Source: Saccharothrix sp. (GTDB taxonomy: Bacteria > Actinomycetota > Actinomycetes > Mycobacteriales > Pseudonocardiaceae). From it: a stretch of DNA of 64,000 bases. Position 1 is the stretch's first letter, and each line of letters starts with the position of its first letter. Location: contig NZ_JAPSLK010000001.1 of assembly GCF_031180885.1 (NCBI RefSeq), positions 661,158-725,157 on the forward strand, given 5' to 3'. The translations under genes were made by a program, and so were the position numbers. Positions 40,019-48,698 of this stretch are shown here, piece by piece. The notes below the pieces were generated by a model. That model had not been told where the DNA came from and did no database searches. It worked only from the letters and a program-made list of their open reading frames with translations.

Positions 40019-40441
40019 ATGCAGGTGCTCTACACGGCGGAAGCGACGGCCGCGGGCGACGGCCGCAACGGCGAGGTCCGGTCCTCGGACGGTGTGATCG
40101 ACGAGCAGTTGGCCACCCCGAAGGAGCTGGGCGGTCCCGGCGGCGACAAGACCAACCCGGAGCAGCTGTTCGCGGCCGGCTACGCGGCGTGCTTCCACAG
40201 CGCGCTGAAGCTGGTCGCCCGGCACGGCAAGGTCGCCCTGGGCAAGACCACCGTGACCGCGAAGGTGAACCTCGGGCCGAACGGCAACGGCGGCTACCAG
40301 CTGGCCGTCGACCTGCACACGCACATCCCGGGCGTGCCGCAGGACGTCGCCGACGACCTGGTCGCCAAGGCGCACCAGGTGTGCCCGTACTCCAACGCCA
40401 CGCGCGGCAACATCGAGGTGGCGCTCACCGCCACCGTCTGA
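40019..40441 (+). CDS. ohr: Organic hydroperoxide resistance protein (OsmC/Ohr)
   Basis: A thiol peroxidase of 140 residues that reduces organic hydroperoxides. It reads [20 protein letters not shown] and [20 protein letters not shown], with peroxidatic Cys58; resolving Cys122 is in [16 protein letters not shown]. The strong ribosome site GAAGGAGAG precedes the ATG. The Dps-like gene follows after 11 bp, so this is an oxidative-stress operon. No OhrR gene is adjacent. Confidence 0.95.
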   Translation: MQVLYTAEATAAGDGRNGEVRSSDGVIDEQLATPKELGGPGGDKTNPEQLFAAGYAACFHSALKLVARHGKVALGKTTVTAKVNLGPNGNGGYQLAVDLHTHIPGVPQDVADDLVAKAHQVCPYSNATRGNIEVALTATV

Positions 40442-40452
40442 AGGAGGCGTCC

Positions 40453-40929
40453 ATGAGCAAGTCCCCGATCACCAGCCCGCTGCCCGAGGCGGACAAGAAG
40501 TCCGTCGGCGCGGTGCTCCAGGCGACCCTGGTGGACTTGATCGACCTGTCCCTGGTCGCCAAGCAGGCGCACTGGAACGTGGTCGGCAAGAACTTCCGCA
40601 GCGTGCACCTCCAGCTCGACGAGCTGGTGACCACGGCCCGCACCTACACCGACGAGGTCGCCGAACGGGCCGCCGCGCTGGGCGTCTCGCCCAACGGCAA
40701 GGCCAAGACCGTGGCCGCCGCGTCGGGTGTGCCGGAGTTCCCGGACAACTGGCTCAAGGAGGACGAGGTCGTCGCGGCGGTCGTGAGTGCGCTCGCCAAG
40801 CTCATCGAGCGGCTGCGGGCGCGCATCGACGAGACGGACAAGTCCGACCTGGTCACGCAGGACCTGCTGATCGAGATCACCAAGAACCTCGAGCAGGCGC
40901 ACTGGATGTGGCAGGCCCAACAGGCCTGA
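40453..40929 (+). CDS. Dps-family ferritin-like protein
   Basis: A four-helix-bundle mini-ferritin of 158 residues that stores iron and protects DNA from peroxide. The ferroxidase signature is in [20 protein letters not shown], with His40, His52 and Asp56. [20 protein letters not shown] and [20 protein letters not shown] are typical. AAGGAGG precedes the ATG. It forms an operon with ohr. Confidence 0.93.
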   Translation: MSKSPITSPLPEADKKSVGAVLQATLVDLIDLSLVAKQAHWNVVGKNFRSVHLQLDELVTTARTYTDEVAERAAALGVSPNGKAKTVAAASGVPEFPDNWLKEDEVVAAVVSALAKLIERLRARIDETDKSDLVTQDLLIEITKNLEQAHWMWQAQQA

Positions 40930-40939
40930 CCGACCCCCG

Positions 40940-40984
40940 GAACACGCCCCGCGGGACGCCTACCCGGCGCCCGGCGGGGCGTTC
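40940..40984 (+). terminator. Terminator of the ohr-dps operon
   Basis: GAACACGCCCCGC and GCGGGGCGTTC pair with a two-base bulge, followed by CTGTTTCC. It lies 10 nt after the dps stop. Confidence 0.75.
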
Positions 40985-41006
40985 CTGTTTCCTCGCCCGC
41001 CTCGAA

Positions 41007-41189
41007 CTGTCGTACCCCGGTGGGACAATGGAAACGGGGCCGAGGCCGCCGTCTCTGCGGGAGATTGAGGGCCGGAGGCCGCCATCCCGCAGGAGATGAG
41101 GGCCGCCGGTCCCGCGGAACCAGCGGGCCGCCGTCCCGCGGAACCGGAGCCCGGAGGCCGCCGTCCCGCGGGAGATGGGGCCGCCGTTA
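41007..41189 (+). repeat. Promoter-like motif followed by ~30-nt GC-rich near-tandem repeats
   Basis: CTGTCGTAC-N8-GACAAT at 41007-41030 resembles the motif units at 37960-38092. Then about five degenerate copies of a GGAGGCCGCCGTCCCGCGGG-type unit run to 41189. The unit varies by small insertions and by GGAACC versus GGAGAT endings. There is no gene. It ends just before the stop of the S9 peptidase, on the opposite strand. Confidence 0.5.
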
Positions 41190-41197
41190 CACGTCGG

Positions 41198-43009
41198 TCA
41201 GAGCACGGTTCGCCGGGCGAAGGCGACCTCGGCCGCGGTCTGCCGGATCGTCTCGGCGACCACCAGCGAGCCGTGGCCGGCGTCGTACCGGTACACCTCG
41301 TACGTCGCGCCCCGCTCCGCCAGCCGGTCCAGGTAGTTGTCGATCTGCCGGATCGGGCAGCGCGGGTCGTTCTCGCCGGCCAGCACCAGGACCGGCGCGC
41401 GCACCGCGTCCACGTACGTCAGCGGCGAGCACTCCCGGTAACGGTCGGGCACCTCTTCGGGTGAACCGCCGAACAGCGCCCGGTCGAAGGCCCGCAGGGG
41501 CTCCATCTCGTCCTCGTACGCGGCCAGGTAGTCCGCGACCGGGACGCCGGCGATGCCCGCCGCCCACAGGTCGGGCTGGGTGCCCAGGGCGAGCAGGGTC
41601 AGGTAGCCGCCCCACGACGCGCCGTTGACCACGCACTTCGCCGGGTCGGCGAAGCCGGAGGACACGGCCCACTGGTGCACGGCCGCCACGTCCTCCAGCT
41701 CGGTCAGGCCCGGCCGGCCCTCGATGGCGTCGCGCCACTTCGAGCCGTAGCCCGTCGAACCCCGGTAGTTGACGTGCACGACCGCGAAACCGGCGTCCAG
41801 CCAGACCGCGCGGTACGCCGAGAAGCGATCTTCGTCGGCCGCGTGCGGACCGCCGTGGAGGCTGAACACGGTCGGCAGCGGACCGTTCCCGGCGTTCTGC
41901 GGTCGGGCGACCAGGGCGTGCACGTCGCCGACGAAGACGTCCTCCAGCTCGACCGACGGCGGAGCCTTGTGGCCCGGCGGCGACAGCAGCACGCGTTCGT
42001 CGCCGTCCACGTCCAGGACCCGGACCACGCCGGGCTGGGCGGCGGAGGACCAGGAGTATTCGACGGCACCGTCGGGGCGGACGTTCGCCGAGCCGACCGT
42101 CCCGTGTGGAGTGTCCAAAGCGGACAGTGTGCCGGTGGTCAAGTCGTAGCGGTGCAAGGTGTTGCGCGCCTGGAACGTGTGGACGACCAGCAACGCCGAC
42201 GCGTCCTCGTACCAGTCCGCGCTGATCTCGCCGGGCAGGTCGATCGAGATCTCGGTCTCGGTGTCCGCCGCCACGTCCCAGATCAGCAGTTCCTCGCGGC
42301 CGCGGCGCTCGTGCAGGACCAGGAGGCGGTTGTCGCCGCGGACCGGGCTGAACGCGATGGCGTCGAGGCCCTTGCCCGGGCCGTCCCACTTCTCGGCCAC
42401 CGGCGTGCCGTCCGGGGTGACCACGCGCAGCGCGGTGTGCCGGTTGTCGCCGTGCTCGGAGTGGGCGAGGGCGATGAGCGTCTCGTCCTTGGACAGCGCG
42501 GCCACGCCGCCGTCGTTCTCGTGGGCGTAGATCACCGCCGCCGGACCACCCGACCGGGACACGTACACCGCCGTCCCGTCGTCGGTGGACGTGCCGACGA
42601 CGACCACCTCGTGACCGATCTCCAACCCCGCCGGGTACGCGGCGGGCACGCCCTCGACGGCGGTTTCGACCTCGCCGCCGGGCTTGAACGGCTCGCGCAC
42701 CCAGACGCCGAACTCGTCGCCGTCGGTGTCGTTGAACCACCAGATCGTCTCGCCGTCCGGGCTCAGCGCCGCGTGGGACGTGCCGTTCGGGCGGTCGGTG
42801 ACCTTGCGGTGGGTGTCCGCGCCGCGGTCCCACGCGTAGATCTCCCAGACGCCGCTGGAGTTCGACAGGTAGAGGCTGCGGTCCGGCGCGTCGTCCGCCC
42901 AGCCGGGCAGGCTCACCCGGGGCGCGGTGAAGCGGTCCCGCCAGCGGGCTTCGGCCTCGGGGTCGTCGAACAGCGGCTCGGGGACTTCGGCGGTCGGGTG
43001 CGTCGTCAC
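41198..43009 (-). CDS. S9-family prolyl oligopeptidase-like serine peptidase
   Basis: A 603-residue peptidase. The first ~350 residues are beta-propeller repeats (SHAALSPDGETIWWFNDTDG and similar). The catalytic alpha/beta domain begins near 365 (PTVFSLHGGPHAADEDRFSA). NYRGSTGYGSKWRD and the nucleophile elbow VVNGASWGGYLTLLAL follow. The Asp is in LVLAGENDPRCPI and the His in YRYDAGHGSLV. It cleaves small peptides, probably in the cytoplasm as no signal peptide is seen. The GTG start overlaps the stop of the upstream methyltransferase (GTGA), so it is translationally coupled. Confidence 0.92.
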   Translation of the reverse strand: MTTHPTAEVPEPLFDDPEAEARWRDRFTAPRVSLPGWADDAPDRSLYLSNSSGVWEIYAWDRGADTHRKVTDRPNGTSHAALSPDGETIWWFNDTDGDEFGVWVREPFKPGGEVETAVEGVPAAYPAGLEIGHEVVVVGTSTDDGTAVYVSRSGGPAAVIYAHENDGGVAALSKDETLIALAHSEHGDNRHTALRVVTPDGTPVAEKWDGPGKGLDAIAFSPVRGDNRLLVLHERRGREELLIWDVAADTETEISIDLPGEISADWYEDASALLVVHTFQARNTLHRYDLTTGTLSALDTPHGTVGSANVRPDGAVEYSWSSAAQPGVVRVLDVDGDERVLLSPPGHKAPPSVELEDVFVGDVHALVARPQNAGNGPLPTVFSLHGGPHAADEDRFSAYRAVWLDAGFAVVHVNYRGSTGYGSKWRDAIEGRPGLTELEDVAAVHQWAVSSGFADPAKCVVNGASWGGYLTLLALGTQPDLWAAGIAGVPVADYLAAYEDEMEPLRAFDRALFGGSPEEVPDRYRECSPLTYVDAVRAPVLVLAGENDPRCPIRQIDNYLDRLAERGATYEVYRYDAGHGSLVVAETIRQTAAEVAFARRTVL

Positions 43010-43803
43010 CCCTCCGATCCTGCCGGCTGCCGCGCGGTGACCAGGTGGTAGTCCACGAGACCGCGTTCGGCGGCGGGCAGCCAGCCGCGGTCCCAGTGGT
43101 CGCGGTGGGGTCCCTGCGCGAGCCACCGGTCCAGGCCCGCCCACACGTGCGCGCCGATGCTCTCGGCCCGCACCTCGGTGAACCCGGCCGCGCGCAGGTC
43201 GTCCAGGAAGCCCTCGACGGTGTGGGGCAGGTCCAGGCCGCGCGCGAACGAGTCCAGCAGGTCGCTCAGCTCCGGTCCGGCGCCGTGCGCGGCGAAGAAC
43301 GTCGTCACCGCGAGCCGGCCGCCGGGCACGAGCACCCGCGCGCACTCCCGTGCGAACCCGGCCAGGTCCTCGAAGTGCTGCGCCGCCTCCACGGACAGGA
43401 CGCGCTCGAAGGTGTCGTCGCCGAACGGCAGGTCGTCCGCCGCGCCGACCCGGAACTCCACGTCAGGCGTGTTCCGCCGGGCCCGTTCAACCTGCTCTGG
43501 GACGAGGTCGACCCCGCACACCACTCGCGGCCCACGCCCCACGACCTTCCGCGCGCCGACCCCTTGCCCACACCCGACCTCCAGGACCCGGTCGTCCGCG
43601 GTGACGTGGAGGGTGTCCAGAACCGTGTCGTAGAGGGCCTGCTGGGCGGCGATGCGCTGGTCGACGGTCAGCTCGCCGTCGAGCGGGATGTCCCGCCAGT
43701 ACCCGAAGTTGATGAACCCGCCCGCGAAGACGTGCAGGGCGGCGAGGTCTTTCTCACCGTAGGTCCGCCGCCGGACCTCGGCCCGGATCGCCTGCTCTTC
43801 CAT
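43006..43803 (-). CDS. SAM-dependent methyltransferase
   Basis: A class I methyltransferase of 265 residues. Motif I is VLEVGCGQGVGARKV and the acidic loop is VVCGVDLVPEQVERAR. AADDLPFGDDTFERVLSVEA and GGRLAVTTFFAAHG follow. The N-terminal FINFGYWRD and the overall build match small-molecule or lipid methyltransferases of the Methyltransf_11 type. The substrate is unknown. It is upstream of and overlaps the S9 peptidase gene. Confidence 0.88.
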   Translation of the reverse strand: MEEQAIRAEVRRRTYGEKDLAALHVFAGGFINFGYWRDIPLDGELTVDQRIAAQQALYDTVLDTLHVTADDRVLEVGCGQGVGARKVVGRGPRVVCGVDLVPEQVERARRNTPDVEFRVGAADDLPFGDDTFERVLSVEAAQHFEDLAGFARECARVLVPGGRLAVTTFFAAHGAGPELSDLLDSFARGLDLPHTVEGFLDDLRAAGFTEVRAESIGAHVWAGLDRWLAQGPHRDHWDRGWLPAAERGLVDYHLVTARQPAGSEG

Positions 43804-44047
43804 GCTCCCGATCGTGCCCGGGTCTTGAGTCCAGTTCCTCGTCGAGGATGCGGTCGAAGGTGCGGGACGCGCGGGTGAGTGCGCTCACGGCCAGCCCGAC
43901 CACGGCGACCGCGAGGCCGACGACCAGGCCGACCACGGGGTTCACCAGCACCGTCACGAACCCGGCCGCGCCGAGGCAGACCAGGCTCCAGGCGATGAAG
44001 CGCACCCGGGCGGTGGAGGTCGGTTTCGTCGCGGAGACGGTGCTCAT
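43754..44047 (-). CDS. Small membrane protein
   Basis: A 97-residue protein from the ATG at 44047. Two hydrophobic helices (VRFIAWSLVCLGAAGFVTVL and VVGLVVGLAVAVVGLAVSAL) are followed by RTFDRILDEELDSRPG and a hydrophilic tail. The gene's end overlaps the methyltransferase start by 50 nt, so the true C-terminus or the methyltransferase start may differ slightly. Function unknown. Confidence 0.6.
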   Translation of the reverse strand: MSTVSATKPTSTARVRFIAWSLVCLGAAGFVTVLVNPVVGLVVGLAVAVVGLAVSALTRASRTFDRILDEELDSRPGHDREHGRAGDPGRGPAADLR

Positions 44048-44332
44048 GGTGACTCCTCGCGGGAAGCGTCCGGGCCGACGCGTTGTCCGACATTTCGCGT
44101 CGATCTCCACGCCCGTTACCGTCCGTGAGTTGAACCGTCAACCTTCACTCATATGGCTTAACAGAACGTGACCGCCCCTCGGCTGTATAACTACAGTACG
44201 TCAGAGTTCCGCTACTGAGCTGAAGATTCACTACATCGTGTGGCTCTGCCACGCCGGGCACTCGGCGGCGTAACGCGATCACAGAGCGTGCCGACACGGG
44301 AACAAGACCCGACCGAAGGGGCCCGCCGCCCG

Positions 44333-44698
44333 ATGACCCTCAGCCGCTCGGCCGCGGCCGCACTGGCCTTGATCGCCCTGACCGCGTGCTCACCGCCCAC
44401 CACCGCTATCCGCCCGACCGAGGCGCCCTCACCGTCCGCCGCTGCCACCACCATCGAGCCGCCACCCACCGCGAAGACGTGCACCGTCCCCGACGTCGTC
44501 GGCATGGTCCACCAAACCGCCCAGGACACCATGCAGGCCGCCGGCCTCTACCGCCTGCGCGAGGAGGACGCCACCGGCCAGGGCCGCGCACTGGTCGTCG
44601 ACCGCAACTGGACGACCACGGCCCAGAGCGTCCCCGCCGGCCGGGTCGTCGACTGCACCACGGAGATCCTGCTGTCGGCCAAGAAGATCGGCGAGTGA
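44333..44698 (+). CDS. PASTA-domain lipoprotein
   Basis: A 121-residue secreted lipoprotein. The signal peptide with lipobox is AALALIALTACSPP. A Pro/Thr/Ala linker follows, then one PASTA-like domain (CTVPDVVGMVHQTAQDTMQA, and later VPAGRVVDCTTEILLSAKKI). PASTA domains in kinases bind muropeptides; single-domain lipoproteins like this are common in actinobacteria and their role is not defined. A hairpin terminator follows at once. Confidence 0.85.
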   Translation: MTLSRSAAAALALIALTACSPPTTAIRPTEAPSPSAAATTIEPPPTAKTCTVPDVVGMVHQTAQDTMQAAGLYRLREEDATGQGRALVVDRNWTTTAQSVPAGRVVDCTTEILLSAKKIGE

Positions 44699-44704
44699 AA
44701 CGGC

Positions 44705-44739
44705 GAAGGGGCTGCCCGATGATCTCGGACAGCCCCTTC
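44705..44739 (+). terminator. Terminator after the PASTA lipoprotein
   Basis: GAAGGGGCTG and CAGCCCCTTC form a perfect 10-bp stem with a 15-nt loop, beginning 6 nt after the stop. On the other strand it would sit just past the tRNA-Pro 3' end fragment. Confidence 0.85.
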
Positions 44740-44740
44740 G

Positions 44741-44784
<44 letters not shown>

Positions 44785-44819
44785 TAAGCAAAGGTCCAAC
44801 TCCGGTGACCTACTCGTTC

Positions 44820-45030
44820 GCGCAGCTCAACCACCGTGTCAGGTCCGTTGACGTCCGGGCGCGTATGCCTACGAACGGGGTCGTTGTCACACAGTTGGTC
44901 ACTACGCTGACCCCCGAGTTGACGTGCGCTTAAGCCGTGGAGCGCCCGAGCGCCCCATGTAGTCACTCCAGCCGGTCGGGTTCAGGCGCTTGACAGGGCT
45001 CTGAACTGCCAACCACAGCCCTTCTGCCGC
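44820..45030. repeat. Element-end sequence, copy 1
   Basis: From GCAGCTCA near 44820 through GTCCGTTGACGTCCGGG (44840s) and CGTTGTCACACAGTTGGTCA to CTGAACTGCCAACCACAGCC (~45000). It matches 46910-47110 with scattered changes, and in part 47393-47460 and 48205-48260. It is non-coding and at a similar distance from att copy 1 as its homologue is from att copy 2. Confidence 0.65.
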
Positions 45031-45586
45031 ATGGACTCCACGTCCGTGCTGGCTGCACAGGGGGCAGGCGAGGCCTGACCGTAGAGCGCGCCTCACTCGA
45101 CCAGCGTGTCCACCCTCTCAGGCCCTACCGGCCGTCACCAACGTCATGACCCGCAACAGCTAGACCCGCGCCGGCCCACGAACTGCCCACTAGCGCGCGG
45201 GGGTAGTAGGACCTCACGTCGCACCAGGCGACCGCGCAACCACGCGGAAGCCGGAGGGCCAGGGTGGTAGGGCGGCCGGGTTCTGTGTGCCCTTCGCCCA
45301 GACCGGCGTGTTATGCGTGCCATGCCTCTAAACCGGCCGCTGCTGCCGTGATTGTCGAACCCTCACCGGATCGGATGAGCGGCTGGCGTCGCTGAGCAAT
45401 GGCTGAGACCTGTGGATCGGCCGGTGAGGGGCCGCACCTTCCCGGTGATCGAGTAGAGGTCTCAAACAGGCCGACGTTGGCGCGTCGGTCGGGAAGGCAC
45501 GCCCATGCTCACCGTAGTTCCTGACCCCCGTATCCGGTGACAACGACCAGCCGGCCGCCGGGGGGCACCACCCGTTCACAGCGCGA

Positions 45587-45623
45587 AAGGCTCTTGACCA
45601 GCGCGAACGCGGTCAAGGGCCTT
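45587..45623. terminator. Hairpin in remnant region
   Basis: AAGGCTCTTGACC and GGTCAAGGGCCTT pair over 13 bp with one wobble around an 11-nt loop. No intact gene precedes it. Confidence 0.5.
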
Positions 45624-45759
45624 ACTCGTCTATCCGGCCGTGTCAGGTGGAGTCCGGCCGCCTACGGGTGTCCGGGCCAAATACGGCCAAAGTTCAGCAG
45701 GACCTGACGCCTCCGGACCGCACCGCTCCTGGCCCTCCGACCTTGCGCCACGAACGGGT

Positions 45760-46010
45760 GACCGTTGCGAACGGATGGTTCACTGAAGAGTTCTTCCTTG
45801 CCTACAACCACGAACACCGACACTCCGGCATCGGCATGCACACCCCGCATCCGTCCACTTCGGAACCGCAGAACAGATCCGCGACCGACGCCAAGCCACC
45901 CTCGACCGCGCCCATGTCCGACACCCGCAACGCTTCGCGCGCCGCCCCAACCACCCCGACTGCCCAAGATGGCCTGGATCAACCAGCCCATCGGGCAACC
46001 ACAACCGGCA
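45760..46010 (+). pseudogene. IS3-family transposase fragment (C-terminus)
   Basis: The end of an integrase-core transposase split over frames. One frame gives WFTEEFFLAYNHEHRHSGIG. The next gives HPASVHFGTAEQIRDRRQAT and LDRAHVRHPQRFARRPNHPD. Then a further frame gives LPKMAWINQPIG. These match the usual OrfB C-terminus of IS3-type elements. At least two frameshifts and the lack of the N-terminal catalytic part make it dead. Confidence 0.75.
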
Positions 46011-46312
46011 CCATAAACACAACCTTTCTCATCTAAATTGACGACTAGCGCGACGCCGTCATCGCCGGGCGGGTGACTGTGCGTACTTTACGGATCACTA
46101 GTGACAGGGCGGACGAGTTATACGGCTTACTGTGACGTGGATTCCGGTCACGCTTCGCTCAACTGATCTCACCCATCCACACGTGTGTGGGAACTAGTTG
46201 GTTGAGCCTGGCAGCGGAGACGTCGCTGCTGGACACTACCTCGTGTCCAAATTTCTCTCCGGGCGATCGAAAGATATTCGAGCGTCGCTCTGATACATGT
46301 CAGGAGGATTCC

Positions 46313-46861
46313 GTGCGAGCCCTACGTGTTCTCGTTGCCGCCGTTGCCGCCGTTGCGCTGCTCACCAACGCCGGCCCGGCCATCGCGCAGGACGAACCCG
46401 CAACCCGAGATTTCGAGTCGACGGGCATCTTCTATTTGCAAGAGAACCTCGACCTACAGTCGGTCCCGGTAAATCAATACGCGGACTCCCAACTCAGGGT
46501 CCGGTTTACTCAGCCCGGTATATACGATCTCGACTACAATGTGCGCGGCGCGATCTCCGGGAGGACACCGTTCGACGCGCTCATCGTCGTCCGACTCTGG
46601 AATGAGACAACGAGCAGCGTGGTGGGCGGTAGCGAACGCATGGTGGTGCATGTCATCGACCGCGACCCAGCCGATCTCCCGGTGGGCGCCAACGACACGA
46701 TTCCGATTAGTGAGCGAATCACGGTGGACGGCGTACCGACCACGATCGTGCTGCAGGCGATGCGATTCGTCAGGCAGCCCAGCGGGAATACGACGGCGGC
46801 CTGGATCTTCTCCAACCCGCACGGCCGCACCTCCGTCCGTGTTCTCAAGGTGCACCCGTAG
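46313..46861 (+). CDS. Secreted protein of unknown function in the remnant
   Basis: A 182-residue protein. The GTG at 46313 follows AGGAGG at 46302-46307 and starts a signal peptide (VRALRVLVAAVAAVALLTNA) cleaved near GPAIAQD. The mature part is beta-rich: FESTGIFYLQENLDLQSVPV, LRVRFTQPGIYDLDYNVRGA, VLQAMRFVRQPSGNTTAAWI. It resembles no family I know. Codon use is less GC-biased than the flanking chromosome, consistent with acquisition. It is intact, with a good ribosome site, despite lying among decayed sequences. Confidence 0.7.
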   Translation: MRALRVLVAAVAAVALLTNAGPAIAQDEPATRDFESTGIFYLQENLDLQSVPVNQYADSQLRVRFTQPGIYDLDYNVRGAISGRTPFDALIVVRLWNETTSSVVGGSERMVVHVIDRDPADLPVGANDTIPISERITVDGVPTTIVLQAMRFVRQPSGNTTAAWIFSNPHGRTSVRVLKVHP

Positions 46862-46909
46862 CCGTTCCAGGCCGAAGCAAAAATCCGGATCTCTGGCCAT
46901 GCGTGTTTG

Positions 46910-47110
46910 TGCAGCTCAGATACCAGATGACGTCCGTTGACGTCCGGGTACGTATGCCCGCGAACGGGGCCGTTGTCACGCAGTTGGTCACGCGCTGACG
47001 AGGTGAGCGCCCAACCGTCACGTACCGGCTTCCCGTCGTCCGCGACCCTGACTCGCTCAAATCAGGCGCTCCACAGGCTTCTGAGCGGCCAACGACAGCC
47101 ACTCTGTCGC
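46910..47110. repeat. Element-end sequence, copy 2
   Basis: Diverged duplicate of 44820-45030 (GACGTCCGTTGACGTCCGGG, then CGTTGTCACGCAGTTGGTCA, ending GAGCGGCCAACGACAGCC). It implies that a second element end was once placed here, or that the region was duplicated. Confidence 0.6.
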
Positions 47111-47142
47111 CCCGTTCGCCCGACTCTTGCACACTCCAGACC

Positions 47143-47294
47143 GGACCACCCACGCGTGTGCGGGGGGAAGACGTGTGGTTCGAGCACCCCGACCACGGCA
47201 AGCAGGGGCCACCCCTGCGTGTGCGGGGAAGACGGGGACGCGCTGCACCTCGGCAAGCGCGTCCGCGGGCCACCCCTGCGTGTGCGGGGAAGAC
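47143..47294 (-). CRISPR. Three-repeat type I-E-like CRISPR array without cas genes
   Basis: Two identical 28-nt repeats at 47206-47233 and 47267-47294, and a degenerate one at 47143-47172 with two extra G and some changes. Spacers are 33 nt each (47173-47205, 47234-47266), giving a 61-nt period. Read on the minus strand the repeat has the I-E form GTCTTCCCCGCACACGCAGG... with a short palindrome. The degenerate repeat is the leader-distal one. The sequence at 47295-47360 read on the minus strand contains GCAAAGTGAATGAGACCCAG, like I-E leaders. No cas gene is in the window. Confidence 0.82.
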
Positions 47295-47504
47295 ACTTCT
47301 TGACCTGGGACTATAGCGGCCAGTGGCCTGGGTCTCATTCACTTTGCAGCCGGACCGCACTCTGGCATCCCCACTGACCGGCACTACAACGGGTAGGTGA
47401 GGCCGTTGGCGTCCGTCCGGGTGTGTATCCGTGATCGCGGCCGTTGTCGCGCAGTCGCCCGCTGCGCTACCTCTCCTACCTCCTCCCTCTCTCGGGGATG
47501 GAAA

Positions 47505-47623
47505 ACAAACCCGCAAACCCGCAGGGACCAGGCACAAGGGTGGCTGACCTGGGCAAACACCGCGCGGGTTTGGGTGTGGGTTTGGCAGATGTGGCGGCTT
47601 TGAAACCCGCATCCAAACCCGCC
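47505..47623. repeat. AAACCCGC/GCGGGTTTG iteron block, copy in remnant
   Basis: Repeated AAACCCGC and GCGGGTTTG words in both orientations: ACAAACCCGCAAACCCGC at the left, GCGCGGGTTTGGGTGTGGG in the middle, GAAACCCGCATCCAAACC at the right. The whole block matches 48395-48520 in order and spacing. It is probably an integrase arm-site array or plasmid-like origin iterons. The integrase fragment follows directly, suggesting a deletion junction. Confidence 0.7.
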
Positions 47624-47625
47624 AG

Positions 47626-47866
47626 ACCGCCCTCGGTCCTCAAGGCGGCGGGACTGAACGCCGCCGAGTGGACGCCGCATGAGCTACGTCACAGCTTCGC
47701 GTCCCTGCTTTCGAACAAGGGGATGACCATCGAGCAGATTTCGCGGCTGGTCGGGCACAGCGGAACTTCAGTCACTGAGGAGGTCTACCGCCACCAGATC
47801 CGGCCCGTGATCCAGGACGGGGCGATCATCATGGATCAGATCTTCCCGGTGGTCGCGGAACCGTAG
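47626..47866 (+). pseudogene. Tyrosine integrase, C-terminal fragment
   Basis: About 80 codons of a phage/AICE-type tyrosine recombinase: LKAAGLNAAEWTPHELRHSF with the conserved His-Arg, then ISRLVGHSGTSVTEEVYRHQ with the His and tyrosine nucleophile. The N-terminal and core-binding domains are missing, so it cannot be active. It ends 64 nt before att copy 2, the usual place for int in this kind of element. The upstream iteron block is fused to it. Confidence 0.85.
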
Positions 47867-47895
47867 TCACGCAGTTAGTCACGCAGGAACGAGTC

Positions 47896-47927
47896 AGGGC
47901 CGGTATGTCTTAAGACATACCGGCCCT
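47896..47927. terminator. Perfect 32-nt palindrome before att copy 2
   Basis: AGGGCCGGTATGTCTT is followed at once by its exact complement AAGACATACCGGCCCT. It probably ends the int transcript (and, on the other strand, a tRNA transcript). Confidence 0.75.
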
Positions 47928-47929
47928 GA

Positions 47930-47977
<48 letters not shown>

Positions 47978-48394
47978 TAGGTACGGCACCCGCGCCGACC
48001 TGGGTGCACACCTAAAAGCCCTGGTAGGGACGTTGGTGGCTGTTGGTCCATGTCGGCATCCGGAGCACTCCATCGCCACTGCTTCTCCCAGATTTCTCCC
48101 CAGGGCCACACCCCTACTCGCGGGGGATGAACGTTCGCCACGTCGCCTGCCCTCGGAGCCTGGCGGTCGTGTCCAGGATGAGGTCATGGCAGCCGCAGCC
48201 AGCCACGTTCGAGCGCTCTACAGGCTTCTGAGCGGCCAACGAGAGCCGCTGTGCCGCGCCGTCCGCCGGGGCCAGCCGCGCCAGTCCCAGGCCCTGCCAC
48301 CACGCCTACGCGCCCCCAGGCGGGTTCTCCCCGCCCTCCGGGTGGCTCGTTGCGTGGCTGTACTGCTCCTACTCCCCCCTCTCAGGATTAGAGA

Positions 48395-48520
48395 ACAAAC
48401 CCGCAAACCCGCAAGATGCTGGAGCAAGGGCTGTTGACCTGCACAAACACGGCGCGGGTTTGGGTGCGGGTTTGGATGACACGGCGGGTTTGAAACCCGC
48501 ACCCAAACCCGCCAAACCCG
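48395..48520. repeat. AAACCCGC/GCGGGTTTG iteron block, left end of AICE
   Basis: Same arrangement as 47505-47623: ACAAACCCGCAAACCCGC, then GGCGCGGGTTTGGGTGCGGG, then GAAACCCGCACCCAAACCCG. It lies ~420 nt inside the att site. Similar words recur at 63941-63990. Candidate roles are integrase arm sites or origin iterons. Confidence 0.7.
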
Positions 48521-48540
48521 CGCACGGGAGGCCACAAGCC

Positions 48541-48568
48541 CCCTACTACCCCGTGCGGGGTAGTAGGG
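48541..48568. other. Perfect 12-bp hairpin with GTGC loop
   Basis: CCCTACTACCCC, GTGC, GGGGTAGTAGGG. It follows the iterons. A half copy (GGGGTAGTAGG) is present in the remnant near 45200. It may be a terminator or part of an origin; nothing decides between these. Confidence 0.55.
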
Positions 48569-48698
48569 CCGTCCTGCCCTGGTTGCCCGCCTGCGCCAGG
48601 CCTGCCAAATCCGTCTTATCGAACAGCAGAGCAACGAGTAGGTTCACGAGGGCAGCGAAAAGGGGGCACCGCGACTAAGCGGTGCCCCCTTTCTCGTT

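Larger units (their letters stand above)
44785..47929. mobile_element. Remnant of one or more older tRNA-Pro-integrated elements
   Basis: Between the two 44-nt att copies there is no intact mobility gene. The contents are two or three diverged copies of element-end sequence, a broken IS3-type transposase, one secreted orphan gene, a short CRISPR array, a copy of the iteron region and the C-terminus of an integrase directly before the second att. The order (old remnant at the chromosome side, intact element at the tRNA side) fits repeated integration at one tRNA gene. 45031-45586 contains nothing I can identify. Confidence 0.75.

Noticed and set aside
47057-47338. 93-residue minus-strand ORF reading VFPAHAGVAP-type repeats
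   Set aside because: It is translation of the CRISPR repeats and spacers, a well-known annotation artefact.
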